Source: Bacteroidales bacterium (GTDB lineage: Bacteria > Bacteroidota > Bacteroidia > Bacteroidales > JALTDM01). From it: a DNA stretch of 7,061 bases. This document shows, piece after piece, positions 1 through 5,672 of the stretch. Location: the NCBI GenBank assembly GCA_026996635.1, contig JALWKH010000013.1:1-7061 (forward strand), read 5' to 3'. Below the pieces are notes generated by a model. It was not told the origin of the DNA. It saw only the letters and a program-made list of their open reading frames with translations, and ran no database searches. The translations under genes and the position numbers were made by a program. How positions within the stretch are numbered: position 1 is the first letter of the stretch; the number at the start of each line of letters is the position of its first letter.

Positions 1-1
1 T

Positions 2-1084
2 ACGAATGTAAACAGTAAATATCCCGATTATGCACCTTTTATTATTCCTATTGAGGGAACATTGTATTTTACATCCAGGAGACCGGGCAGTAGCGGCAAC
101 AATAAAGATCCGTTAGGGCTTTATTACGAAGATATTTATAAGTGTAACTACAAGGATAAGCATTTTGAACACGCAATAAACATAGGCCCGCCTGTAAATA
201 CAAGATATCACGATGCTTGTGTGGGTTTTTCAAAAGACGGAAAGACAATGTACATTTACCGTAACGAAGCATATACCGGCGGAGATATTTATTATTCCGA
301 AAAAGTTGATGCAAATATGTGGAGTGTGCCTGTTAAATTTTCAGACAGGTTAAACCGCGAAGGTTCGGTAGAATCTTCTATGACCATAACGCAAGACGGT
401 AATATTATTTATTTTTCCAGCAATATGAAAGGAGGTTATGGCGGTAAAGATATTTACAGAATTGTAAAACTGCCTAACGGAGAATGGAGTTTGCCGCAAA
501 ATCTCGGTGCTGCCGTAAATTCTCCTTACGATGAAGATGCTCCTTTTATCTCTAACGATGGGAACAGGTTGTATTTCAGTTCGAAAGGACATAAGAATAT
601 GGGAGGATACGATATTTTTGTGTCTGAACGCAAAGGTGAAAATTTATGGTCTGAGCCTATAAATATGGGAATACCGATAAACAGTGTGGCAGATGATATT
701 TTCTTTGTTACAAATCCTGAAGGTACAAAGGGGTATTTTTCAAGTAATAGGCAGGGCGGATACGGTGATATGGATATTTACTCCGTAAAAATGTCCGATT
801 TATCACAAAAGCCAATCGTGTTGAAAGGAAGTGTAACGACTTACGAACCGGAATTTAAAACCCTGAAAGCGGTAATAACCGTAATAGATTACAGGACAAA
901 GGAGGTACAGGGTATTTACAGGACTTCTAAAGACGGTAAATTTATATTGGCATTGCTCCCTAACAAAAGGTATAAAATGATTGTTGAAAGTGAGGGGTAT
1001 CATTCTACCATTGAAGATATTGACCTTACATCAAAAATAAGAAGGCAAGATTTATCAAAGAATATTGTGCTCAAATTAAAATGA
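2..1084 (+). CDS. PD40 beta-propeller protein with C-terminal carboxypeptidase-regulatory-like domain (5' partial)
   Basis: The frame is open from base 2, so the gene starts left of the window; the TTG at 62 is an internal leucine in a repeat. The visible part is 360 residues. Five PD40 (WD40-like) repeats show at about residues 9-53, 69-103, 122-156, 176-212 and 228-264, each built on a pattern such as DGxxxYFSS followed by GGYGGxDIY. Residues about 272-360 look like a carboxypeptidase-regulatory-like beta-sandwich (KGSVTTYEPE, then TSKDGKFILALLPNKRY). In the PorE family and relatives this order is usually followed by an OmpA-like peptidoglycan-binding domain; here TGA comes straight after the sandwich. 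The stop overlaps the porP-like start by four bases, which suggests translational coupling and a shared job at the outer membrane or periplasm. Domain calls are by eye; the specific role, and anything N-terminal such as TPRs or a lipoprotein signal, cannot be seen. Confidence 0.85.
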   Translation, partial: TNVNSKYPDYAPFIIPIEGTLYFTSRRPGSSGNNKDPLGLYYEDIYKCNYKDKHFEHAINIGPPVNTRYHDACVGFSKDGKTMYIYRNEAYTGGDIYYSEKVDANMWSVPVKFSDRLNREGSVESSMTITQDGNIIYFSSNMKGGYGGKDIYRIVKLPNGEWSLPQNLGAAVNSPYDEDAPFISNDGNRLYFSSKGHKNMGGYDIFVSERKGENLWSEPINMGIPINSVADDIFFVTNPEGTKGYFSSNRQGGYGDMDIYSVKMSDLSQKPIVLKGSVTTYEPEFKTLKAVITVIDYRTKEVQGIYRTSKDGKFILALLPNKRYKMIVESEGYHSTIEDIDLTSKIRRQDLSKNIVLKLK

Positions 1085-2082
1085 AAAGAATAGCTGTCAT
1101 ATTATTTCTTTTTGTTGCGGCGGTCAGGTTGAATGCCCAAGATCCCCAAATGACACAATTTTTTTCCGCACCATTGTATTTGGCACCTTCATTTGCCGGA
1201 AGTTCTTTGGGGTCAAGGGCTGTTCTTAATTTTAGAGACCAATGGCCTGCCATTCCGGGGGCTTTTGTTACTTATATGTTTTCGTTGGATCACAATTTTT
1301 ACAAATACCATTCGGGTGCCGGTATTTTGTTTTTAAGAGACCAGGCAGGCAGCGGTAAACTGGCACTTACGCAAGTTAGCCTTAATTATTCTTACAACAT
1401 TGTTTTCAGCAGGTTTTTGAATGTAAGGCCTGCCATAGCCGTTTTGTTTTCACAGAGAAGCATAGATTATTCACGTTTGGTTTTCGGAGATCAATTAAGT
1501 TTGACTCACGGGCTTACGCCAACTGTTGAAAGCAGGTTCTTGGATAACCATATGTATTTGGATTTTAATTTTTCCTCAGTGGTTTTATATAAGAATTATT
1601 GGGGTGGATTTAATGTAATGCATATGTTGCAACCCGACCAAAGTTTGATAAATGAAGGTGTCAGCCCCGTACCCACGGATTTTTATTTGTTTGGTGGAGG
1701 GAAATTTTCGGCAGGCCCGTCTTCGGCTTCATTCAGGAACAAAAACATTCTTTTCTCTTTTTTGTATAAGTCACAAGGGAAATTTGACCAGTTGGATTTA
1801 GGGGTTTATTGGGAAAATTTGCCGTTTGTGGTAGGGTTGTGGTACAGAGGGTTGCCGCTGAAACATTATGCGCCAGGTTACGGCAATCACGATGCCATTG
1901 CCATTGTGCTGGGGTATGCAAGCGACAGGTTTAAAGTCGGTTACAGCTACGATTTTACAGTGTCGAGGCTTGCTTTCAAAAGTGCAGGATCCCACGAAAT
2001 TTCTTTTGCTTACGAATTTAACCAAGATCAAAGGTTGAAGAGAAGTAAGAAGAAACAAATGATACCTTGTGCGAAGTTTTAG
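1081..2082 (+). CDS. PorP/SprF family type IX secretion system outer-membrane protein
   Basis: The 333-residue protein starts at the ATG that overlaps the upstream TGA. Residues 1-19 form a Sec signal peptide (MKRIAVILFLFVAA, cleavage likely after LNA, before QDPQ), with an arginine at 16 near its end. The mature start DPQMTQFFSAPLYLAPSFAG is the family hallmark, and the protein ends in a basic stretch plus IPCAKF, resembling the Cys-Pro/Ala-Lys/Arg-Phe ends I associate with this family. Between them are alternating aromatic-rich strands typical of an outer-membrane beta-barrel. PorP is needed for type IX secretion in Porphyromonas and SprF for SprB adhesin export in Flavobacterium. Many Bacteroidota carry several paralogues, so this could be the core PorP or a paralogue dedicated to one large adhesin; the partner just upstream is a PD40 protein, which is a usual neighbour. 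Family assignment is strong; the exact substrate is unknown. Confidence 0.9.
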   Translation: MKRIAVILFLFVAAVRLNAQDPQMTQFFSAPLYLAPSFAGSSLGSRAVLNFRDQWPAIPGAFVTYMFSLDHNFYKYHSGAGILFLRDQAGSGKLALTQVSLNYSYNIVFSRFLNVRPAIAVLFSQRSIDYSRLVFGDQLSLTHGLTPTVESRFLDNHMYLDFNFSSVVLYKNYWGGFNVMHMLQPDQSLINEGVSPVPTDFYLFGGGKFSAGPSSASFRNKNILFSFLYKSQGKFDQLDLGVYWENLPFVVGLWYRGLPLKHYAPGYGNHDAIAIVLGYASDRFKVGYSYDFTVSRLAFKSAGSHEISFAYEFNQDQRLKRSKKKQMIPCAKF

Positions 2083-2154
2083 AGGTGTAGAGGAAGTGTT
2101 GACATTCATTTCCACAAGATACAATCATACGGAAACATGTTTTTTTTGATTTAA

Positions 2155-2232
2155 GAATATCGAATAATGAACAACGAATGATGAATTTTACTTCTAAAAT
2201 CGATATTCGGCATTGGATATTCGTTATTCATG
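2155..2232. repeat. Imperfect AT-rich inverted repeat (GAATATCG / ATTCGTTATTCAT type)
   Basis: The centre at 2185-2200 is a perfect six-base-pair stem (ATTTTA / TAAAAT) with a CTTC loop. Outside it, CGAAT at 2175-2179 can pair with ATTCG at 2205-2209, and 2167-2177 matches the reverse complement of 2221-2231 in 10 of 11 positions. The two sides also share direct copies of the words GATATTCG and GAATAATGAA, so several pairings compete. It could form a long imperfect hairpin near the end of the porP-like transcript; whether it terminates transcription or is a mobile short repeat cannot be decided. Confidence 0.55.
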
Positions 2233-2250
2233 TCGGTTAGGAGGGATTTG

Positions 2251-2296
2251 GCCCGTTTATAATTCATACAAAATACCATATTTGATTAGCCTCGCC
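2251..2296 (+). repeat. Degenerate direct repeat, copy 1
   Basis: This stretch aligns to 2350-2397 with about 38 of 48 aligned columns identical by hand, allowing two single-base indels. Shared blocks are GCCCGTTTAT, TTCAT, AAAATACCA and the closing CGCC. The copy starts next to TTTGGCCCG, which looks like a mutated version of the GGGCTAAAGCCCG palindrome that begins copy 2. Confidence 0.7.
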
Positions 2297-2308
2297 TTTC
2301 AAGATAGT

Positions 2309-2331
2309 TGTTAATTGTTAGTGGTTAGTTG
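2309..2331. repeat. Left arm of a perfect 23-base inverted repeat
   Basis: The reverse complement of this arm occurs without mismatch at 2647-2669, with 315 bases between the arms. The sequence is low in complexity (TTAATTGTTAGTGGTTAGTT) and is followed by another TTAGTTG, so it resembles the TTAG-type repeats common between bacterial genes. It may be the end of a short non-autonomous element, or two opposite insertions of the same repeat. Confidence 0.8.
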
Positions 2332-2340
2332 TTAGTTGAG

Positions 2341-2354
2341 CGGGCTAAAGCCCG
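2341..2354. repeat. Palindrome CGGGCT-AA-AGCCCG
   Basis: Six-base arms around an AA centre. It contains the core GGCTAAAGCC (2343-2352), which recurs at 2462-2471 and, in the opposite orientation, at 2433-2442 and 2743-2752. It opens copy 2 of the degenerate direct repeat, so the palindrome seems to be one end of that element. Confidence 0.75.
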
Positions 2355-2397
2355 TTTATCGTTCATTTGAAAATACCACATTTTGAATAGTCCCGCC
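2350..2397 (+). repeat. Degenerate direct repeat, copy 2
   Basis: This is the partner of 2251-2296, offset by 99 to 100 bases. It runs from the GGGCTAAAGCCCG palindrome to CCCGCC and joins the 48-base direct repeat that begins at 2397, so the two repeats may be parts of one larger unit. Confidence 0.7.
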
Positions 2398-2409
2398 ATT
2401 TATGGTGGG
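2392..2409 (+). repeat. GC-rich hairpin CCCGCCA-TTTA-TGGTGGG
   Basis: A seven-base-pair stem with one G-T wobble (2395 with 2406) and a TTTA loop. The right half belongs to the 48-base direct repeat; in the second copy of that repeat (2707-2720) the left, C-rich arm is missing, so only this copy can fold. Confidence 0.65.
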
Positions 2410-2444
2410 GTAAAGATGAATAAAAAACCGTTGGCTTTAGCCTT
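2397..2444 (+). repeat. 48-base direct repeat, copy 1
   Basis: It matches 2707-2754 without gaps in 43 of 48 positions. The first 14 bases (CATTTATGGTGGGG) and the last 14 (TTGGCTTTAGCCTT) are identical, and the five differences fall in the A-rich middle. The offset is exactly 310 bases. It ends in the palindromic core GGCTTTAGCC. Confidence 0.85.
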
Positions 2445-2458
2445 AGTCATCTTTGTTC

Positions 2459-2474
2459 CGGGGCTAAAGCCCCG
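2459..2474. repeat. Palindrome CGGGGCT-AA-AGCCCCG
   Basis: Seven-base perfect arms around an AA centre, the strongest member of the GGCTAAAGCC palindrome family in this region. It lies 15 bases after copy 1 of the 48-base repeat, whose end carries the same core in the opposite orientation (2433-2442), so the two cores can pair with each other or each fold alone. Confidence 0.8.
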
Positions 2475-2494
2475 CTTGGCGGCATATTATCTCA

Positions 2495-2514
2495 CACCGC
2501 CTTAAAAGGCGGTG
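2495..2514. repeat. Perfect palindrome CACCGCCTT-AA-AAGGCGGTG
   Basis: Nine-base perfect arms with an AA centre, able to form an eight-base-pair stem with a four-base TAAA loop. No T-run follows, so it is not a classical intrinsic terminator. The form is that of a REP-like palindromic unit. Confidence 0.8.
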
Positions 2515-2646
2515 CTAATCATCATATTTACATATCGGCGGACTTTTCCTCGTATTTGCAGATATTTTGCCATTCACGCCACCGCAACCCCGCCATTTTG
2601 ACCTGACCAACGCACTACAGCAATTGCTATTCAGTGGCAAATCAAT

Positions 2647-2669
2647 CAACTAACCACTAACAATTAACA
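2647..2669. repeat. Right arm of the perfect 23-base inverted repeat
   Basis: Exact reverse complement of 2309-2331. The match stops abruptly on both sides. The enclosed segment (2332-2646) contains three of the palindromes and copy 1 of the 48-base repeat but no gene, as would be expected of a MITE-like element with no transposase of its own. Confidence 0.8.
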
Positions 2670-2670
2670 G

Positions 2671-2699
2671 ATTAGCAAATTAATTCATTAGCAAATTAA
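2671..2699 (+). repeat. Short tandem repeat ATTAGCAAATTAA x2
   Basis: Two identical 13-base copies (2671-2683 and 2687-2699) separated by TTC, a 16-base period. It joins the right inverted arm to copy 2 of the 48-base repeat and is AT-rich. Confidence 0.75.
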
Positions 2700-2706
2700 C
2701 AATTGT

Positions 2707-2754
2707 CATTTATGGTGGGGAATAAATGAATAAAAAAACATTGGCTTTAGCCTT
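2707..2754 (+). repeat. 48-base direct repeat, copy 2
   Basis: Partner of 2397-2444. It ends 50 bases before the amidase start codon and directly abuts the proposed promoter, so the insertion that made this copy may have set the upstream boundary of the amidase operon. Confidence 0.85.
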
Positions 2755-2757
2755 CGC

Positions 2758-2788
2758 TTTCTTAGTAACCCATATTTCATTAACTTTG
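2758..2788 (+). promoter_or_regulatory. Bacteroidota-type promoter for the amidase-flippase-xdhC genes
   Basis: TAACTTTG at 2781-2788 matches the Bacteroidota -7 consensus TAnnTTTG exactly. TTTC at 2758-2761 lies 19 bases upstream, in the right place for a -33 element (consensus TTTG or TTG), with one mismatch. The start codon at 2805 follows after 16 bases, so the leader would be very short and without a Shine-Dalgarno sequence, which is normal for this phylum. The element is seen; its use is inferred. Confidence 0.65.
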
Positions 2789-2804
2789 CCAAAAAAACGG
2801 GAAT

Positions 2805-3575
2805 ATGAATTTTTTTGCAGTTCAGTTTGATGTCGTTTGGGAGGATGTAAGCCGTAATTGGGAAAAAATTGAGGCATTGTTGGAAGGTGAGGGGGATTTG
2901 GACGGCAGTATGATTTTTTTGCCGGAAATGTTTGCCACGGGTTACACTATGAAACCGGATAGGGTGGTAGGCAAAATACCTGAAGCGGTAGAGCGGCTGA
3001 AAGAATTTTCCCGTGAGAAGAAATGTTTAATCGGCGGATCGCTGCCTGCTTATGATGACGGAAAGTTTTACAACAGATTTTATGTATATGCCGAGGGTAA
3101 GGAGTTGGCGGTTTACGACAAAAGGCATTTGTTCAGCAATGCGGGTGAGCACAAAGTTTATGCGGGCGGCAACAGACCGGTAACTTTTGATTATAACGGG
3201 TGGAAGGTAAAACCTGTGGTGTGCTATGATTTGCGGTTCCCCGTATGGATCAGAAATGTCGAAGGGTATGATTTGCTGGTTGTGGTAGCAAACTGGCCTG
3301 ATAAGCGTGATGAGGTGTGGAGATTGCTGCTTAGAACCCGTTCCATTGAAAACCAGTCGTATGTGCTTGGGGTGAACAGGGTGGGAACGGACGGCAACGG
3401 CTACGAGTATTCGGGCAGTTCCGTTTTTGTTGATGCAAAGGGGAAAATTATTGCCGATATGAAAGATAAAGAAGGCGTGTTGAGTGTGCGAAATGTTTCC
3501 AAGGAAGATTTGTATGATTTCAGAGAAAAGTTTGATACATTGAAAGATGCCGACAAGTTTAAGATTGAATTGTAA
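2805..3575 (+). CDS. Omega-amidase, nitrilase superfamily (YafV/NIT2-like)
   Basis: The 256-residue protein has the full Glu-Lys-Cys triad of the carbon-nitrogen hydrolases: E41 in FLPEMFATGY, K106 in YDKRHLF and C140 in VVCYDLRFPVWIRN. The RHLFSNAGEH segment and the ANWPDKRDEVWRLLLRTRSIENQ segment are typical of the omega-amidase branch, and the length equals that of E. coli YafV. Family members hydrolyse alpha-ketoglutaramate and alpha-ketosuccinamate, the by-products of glutamine and asparagine transamination, giving 2-oxo acids and ammonia; this is a cytosolic repair or salvage job, also linked to methionine salvage. No signal peptide is visible. The ATG lies 16 bases after a good -7 element, and the N-terminus fits the family. 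It is the first gene of a run with the flippase (one-base TAATG overlap) and xdhC, neither of which shares an evident pathway with it. Confidence 0.9.
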   Translation: MNFFAVQFDVVWEDVSRNWEKIEALLEGEGDLDGSMIFLPEMFATGYTMKPDRVVGKIPEAVERLKEFSREKKCLIGGSLPAYDDGKFYNRFYVYAEGKELAVYDKRHLFSNAGEHKVYAGGNRPVTFDYNGWKVKPVVCYDLRFPVWIRNVEGYDLLVVVANWPDKRDEVWRLLLRTRSIENQSYVLGVNRVGTDGNGYEYSGSSVFVDAKGKIIADMKDKEGVLSVRNVSKEDLYDFREKFDTLKDADKFKIEL

Positions 3576-4873
3576 TGTTTAGGTTTGCACTATCTACATT
3601 CGGAGCCAAGATTATTACCAGCCTGGTAAATTTTATCCTTATCGTAATTGCTTCCCGTTATATCGGTGCTGCAGGAGTGGGAGAAATAAGTATGATACTG
3701 CTTACAGTTTCCGTGGTGGTAATGGCAAGTTTCATAATCGGCGGGTCTGCAATAGTTTACCTTACACCGCGCTATCCCGTTTTGCCTGTTTTGGGTATTA
3801 CTTATTTGTGGTCGCTTATTATCACTATTGCCACATATTTTGTTTTGCACAGTATAAATATTATTGAGCCGGAATATGTAAACAGTGTAGTGATTTTATC
3901 GTTCATTGCTTCGCTGTTTTCCGTTCATTTCAATATATTGCTCGGTAAAGAGAAAATTCACAAAGTCAATATTCTTAGTGTGTCTAATGTGCTGATAATA
4001 TTGGCAATTTTTTCTTATTTCGTGTATGTTGCCAAAGGTGCCGGCGTGTGGGCATACATCTACGGAATGTTTGCCGCATACATTGTTATTTACTTTTGGT
4101 CGTTGGCATATTTGATTCCGTTTTTTGATAGAGGAGAAAATAGCAGTCTGAAAAAGTTGATAAAGGATCTGTTGCATTACGGTGTAATGTTGCAGTTGGC
4201 AAACATTGCTCTGTTGTTTAATTACCGTGGAGGGTATTATTTTGTTGAGCATTTTTACAGCAAGGCTTCGCTGGGTATTTATTCCGTAGGTAATCAACTT
4301 ACCGAGGCTTCTTGGATGATAAGCCGCAGTTTTTCCACCGTTTTGTATGCAAGGGTATCTAACATAAAAGATGATGAAGGATATGTCCGCACCAAATACT
4401 ATGTGCTTTCGTTTTTTAAGATTGTTTTTATTATAACGCTTGCAATATTGGTGGTTTTGTTGGCATTGCCGCGTAGTGTTTACGTGTTTGTGTTCGGCAG
4501 CGAGTTTTACGGCGTGAAAGATGTAATTTGGGCATTATCTCCGGGGATACTTTTGTTCTCGGTAAGTAGGATTTTAGCGGTATTTTTTTCGGGAACAGGC
4601 AGGGCTTTGCATTTTAGTTTGGGCACATTTGTTTCGCTTTTGGTGTTAGGTGGATTTTTGGCGTGGTGGGTGCCCGAATATGGTGTGATAGGTGCAGCTT
4701 GGGCAACTTCGGTGTCGTATTTTTTCTTGTTCGGGTATTATTTGATTTTGTTTGTATATTATACCAAAAGCGGTTTTTCCGATTTTCTGGTTAATAAAGA
4801 AGACATAAAATTGTTTGCAAAAGAGGTGAAAAGTTTATTTTCAAACGGAAAACAAGATTCTGATGGACAGTAA
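3575..4873 (+). CDS. Wzx-like polysaccharide flippase (MOP superfamily)
   Basis: This 432-residue protein is almost wholly hydrophobic, with about 12 predicted helices near residues 12-28, 38-62, 73-92, 104-122, 133-153, 158-182, 200-217, 229-250, 276-298, 316-337, 345-365 and 370-397, and a charged cytosolic tail. The N-terminal arrangement (SLVNFILIVIASRYIGAAG, then VGEISM) and the SKASLGIYSVGNQLTEASW segment at about 229-247 are characteristic of polysaccharide synthesis proteins that move lipid-linked sugars across the inner membrane. The start is the ATG of TAATG, one base overlapping the amidase stop. No glycosyltransferase or polymerase gene is nearby, so the substrate is unknown; O-antigen, capsule or another lipid-linked glycan are all possible. 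The gene's 3' end overlaps xdhC by 11 bases. Class is confident, the transported substrate is not. Confidence 0.85.
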   Translation: MFRFALSTFGAKIITSLVNFILIVIASRYIGAAGVGEISMILLTVSVVVMASFIIGGSAIVYLTPRYPVLPVLGITYLWSLIITIATYFVLHSINIIEPEYVNSVVILSFIASLFSVHFNILLGKEKIHKVNILSVSNVLIILAIFSYFVYVAKGAGVWAYIYGMFAAYIVIYFWSLAYLIPFFDRGENSSLKKLIKDLLHYGVMLQLANIALLFNYRGGYYFVEHFYSKASLGIYSVGNQLTEASWMISRSFSTVLYARVSNIKDDEGYVRTKYYVLSFFKIVFIITLAILVVLLALPRSVYVFVFGSEFYGVKDVIWALSPGILLFSVSRILAVFFSGTGRALHFSLGTFVSLLVLGGFLAWWVPEYGVIGAAWATSVSYFFLFGYYLILFVYYTKSGFSDFLVNKEDIKLFAKEVKSLFSNGKQDSDGQ

Positions 4874-5636
4874 TTTGCTGAAAAAAATAATTGAGGCAAC
4901 TGAACAAAACAAGTTTTCATATCTTGTAACTGTAATTTCCACTTCGGGAGAAACGCCGAACAGGGTAGGGGCAAGGATGATTGTGTATGAAGACGGCAGT
5001 ATTTACGGAACTGTAGGCGGGGGAGTGCTGGAAAGGTATGTTATAAAAAAATTGCTTAAAGATAAGCCCTTGCATCCTTTTACAATTGAAGTGTCGCTTG
5101 AAAACGGTTTGGTTAAAATGGCTTGCGGCGGTGAACTGAAGTTGTTTGTAGAACCTTTGTTTAATCCCGATGTGCTGTATATAATAGGTGGCGGACATTG
5201 CGGAGTGGAACTGTCGGCACTTGCTCCGAAAGCGGGTTTTTATACGGTGGTGGCAGATAACCGTAAAGAGTGGGCATCAAAAGAAAAGCATCCTTTGGCG
5301 AATAAAATTGTTCTCACCGATTACAAAGAGGTTTCAAAAATTATTGATAACAAGGCAAATGCGTATATTGTGATAATGACTCAAATGCACAATACGGATA
5401 TTGAGGCTGCGGCATCGGTGTTAAATTCCCGTTACAAATACATCGGAATGTTGGCAAGCAAGTCAAAGGCGGAGAAAACACGCAAAGCATTGATTGATAT
5501 CGGGTTTGACAAAGTAAAGGTCGAAGCGATAAAATCACCTGTGGGGGTTGAAATAAAATCTGACACACCGTTTGAAATAGCGGTTTCCATTCTGGCTGAG
5601 TTGATAGACATTAGAAACAAGGGGTCGCAGGATTAA
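4863..5636 (+). CDS. xdhC: XdhC/CoxI family molybdenum hydroxylase maturation protein
   Basis: The 257-residue protein has the two family domains. The N-terminal XdhC_CoxI part (about 10-100) shows STSGETPNRVGARMIVYEDG, the glycine-rich GTVGGGVLE and MACGGELKLFVEP with Cys88. The C-terminal Rossmann part (about 104-250) shows YIIGGGHCGVELSALAPKAG, a GMLASKSKAEKT loop and the closing SPVGVEIKSDTPFEIAVSIL. XdhC binds molybdenum cofactor, promotes its sulfuration and hands it to xanthine dehydrogenase; CoxI-like members serve related hydroxylases. The GGGHCG motif carries a cysteine (113) where I recall valine or isoleucine as usual. No xdhA/xdhB-like hydroxylase gene lies in the window, so the client enzyme is unknown. 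The ATG lies inside the flippase end (11-base overlap), indicating co-transcription. The symbol is given at family level. Confidence 0.85.
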   Translation: MDSNLLKKIIEATEQNKFSYLVTVISTSGETPNRVGARMIVYEDGSIYGTVGGGVLERYVIKKLLKDKPLHPFTIEVSLENGLVKMACGGELKLFVEPLFNPDVLYIIGGGHCGVELSALAPKAGFYTVVADNRKEWASKEKHPLANKIVLTDYKEVSKIIDNKANAYIVIMTQMHNTDIEAAASVLNSRYKYIGMLASKSKAEKTRKALIDIGFDKVKVEAIKSPVGVEIKSDTPFEIAVSILAELIDIRNKGSQD

Positions 5637-5652
5637 AGTCGGTTATTATTTG

Positions 5653-5660
5653 TATTTTTG
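5653..5660 (+). promoter_or_regulatory. Bacteroidota -7 promoter element upstream of the methyltransferase
   Basis: TATTTTTG matches TAnnTTTG exactly and lies 12 bases before the ATG at 5673, a spacing like that of the amidase promoter. I see no convincing -33 TTTG at the expected distance, so the promoter may be weak or may need another factor. It suggests the methyltransferase-pnuC-kinase genes can be transcribed apart from xdhC although only 36 bases separate them. Confidence 0.5.
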
Positions 5661-5672
5661 CAAAAAAAAGAT

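Larger units (their letters stand above)
2083..2804. other. 722-base gene-free region composed of layered short repeats
   Basis: No reading frame here has a credible start and family resemblance. From left to right it holds an imperfect AT-rich inverted repeat (2155-2232), a degenerate direct repeat in two copies (2251-2296 and 2350-2397), the left arm of a perfect inverted repeat (2309-2331), GC-rich palindromes (2341-2354, 2392-2409, 2459-2474, 2495-2514), the first copy of a 48-base direct repeat (2397-2444), a more GC-rich unrepeated stretch (about 2521-2646), the right inverted arm (2647-2669), a short tandem (2671-2699), the second 48-base copy (2707-2754) and a promoter (2758-2788). 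After the porP-like stop, only a loop-less AAACATGTTT palindrome with a T-run (2133-2149) hints at transcript ending, which is weak. The overall look is of REP/MITE-like elements inserted into one another between two operons. Confidence 0.8.

Noticed and set aside
62..64. TTG at 62 as the start of the PD40 gene
   Set aside because: The frame is open back to base 2 and reads YPDYAPFIIPIEGTLYFTSR across this codon, a normal PD40 strand, so the TTG is internal.
1798..2124. 108-codon minus-strand frame over the porP-like 3' end
   Set aside because: It has no motif and mostly overlaps the conserved C-terminus of the porP-like gene, which is well supported on the plus strand.
2133..2149. AAACATGTTT plus T-run as an intrinsic terminator of the porP-like gene
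   Set aside because: The palindrome has no loop and only weak A-T pairs, so a stable RNA hairpin is unlikely; not listed as a terminator.
2515..2652. 44-codon open stretch on the minus strand as a small gene
   Set aside because: It has no ATG (only a TTG next to a stop), no recognised family, lies in repeat-rich DNA and overlaps the right inverted arm; a 44-codon open run can arise by chance.
2083..2804. CRISPR array
   Set aside because: The repeats are few, of different kinds and irregularly spaced, with no set of equal-length spacers and no cas genes.
3896..4297. 133-codon minus-strand frame opposite the flippase
   Set aside because: No recognisable motif and fully inside a convincing 12-helix membrane protein gene; a shadow frame.
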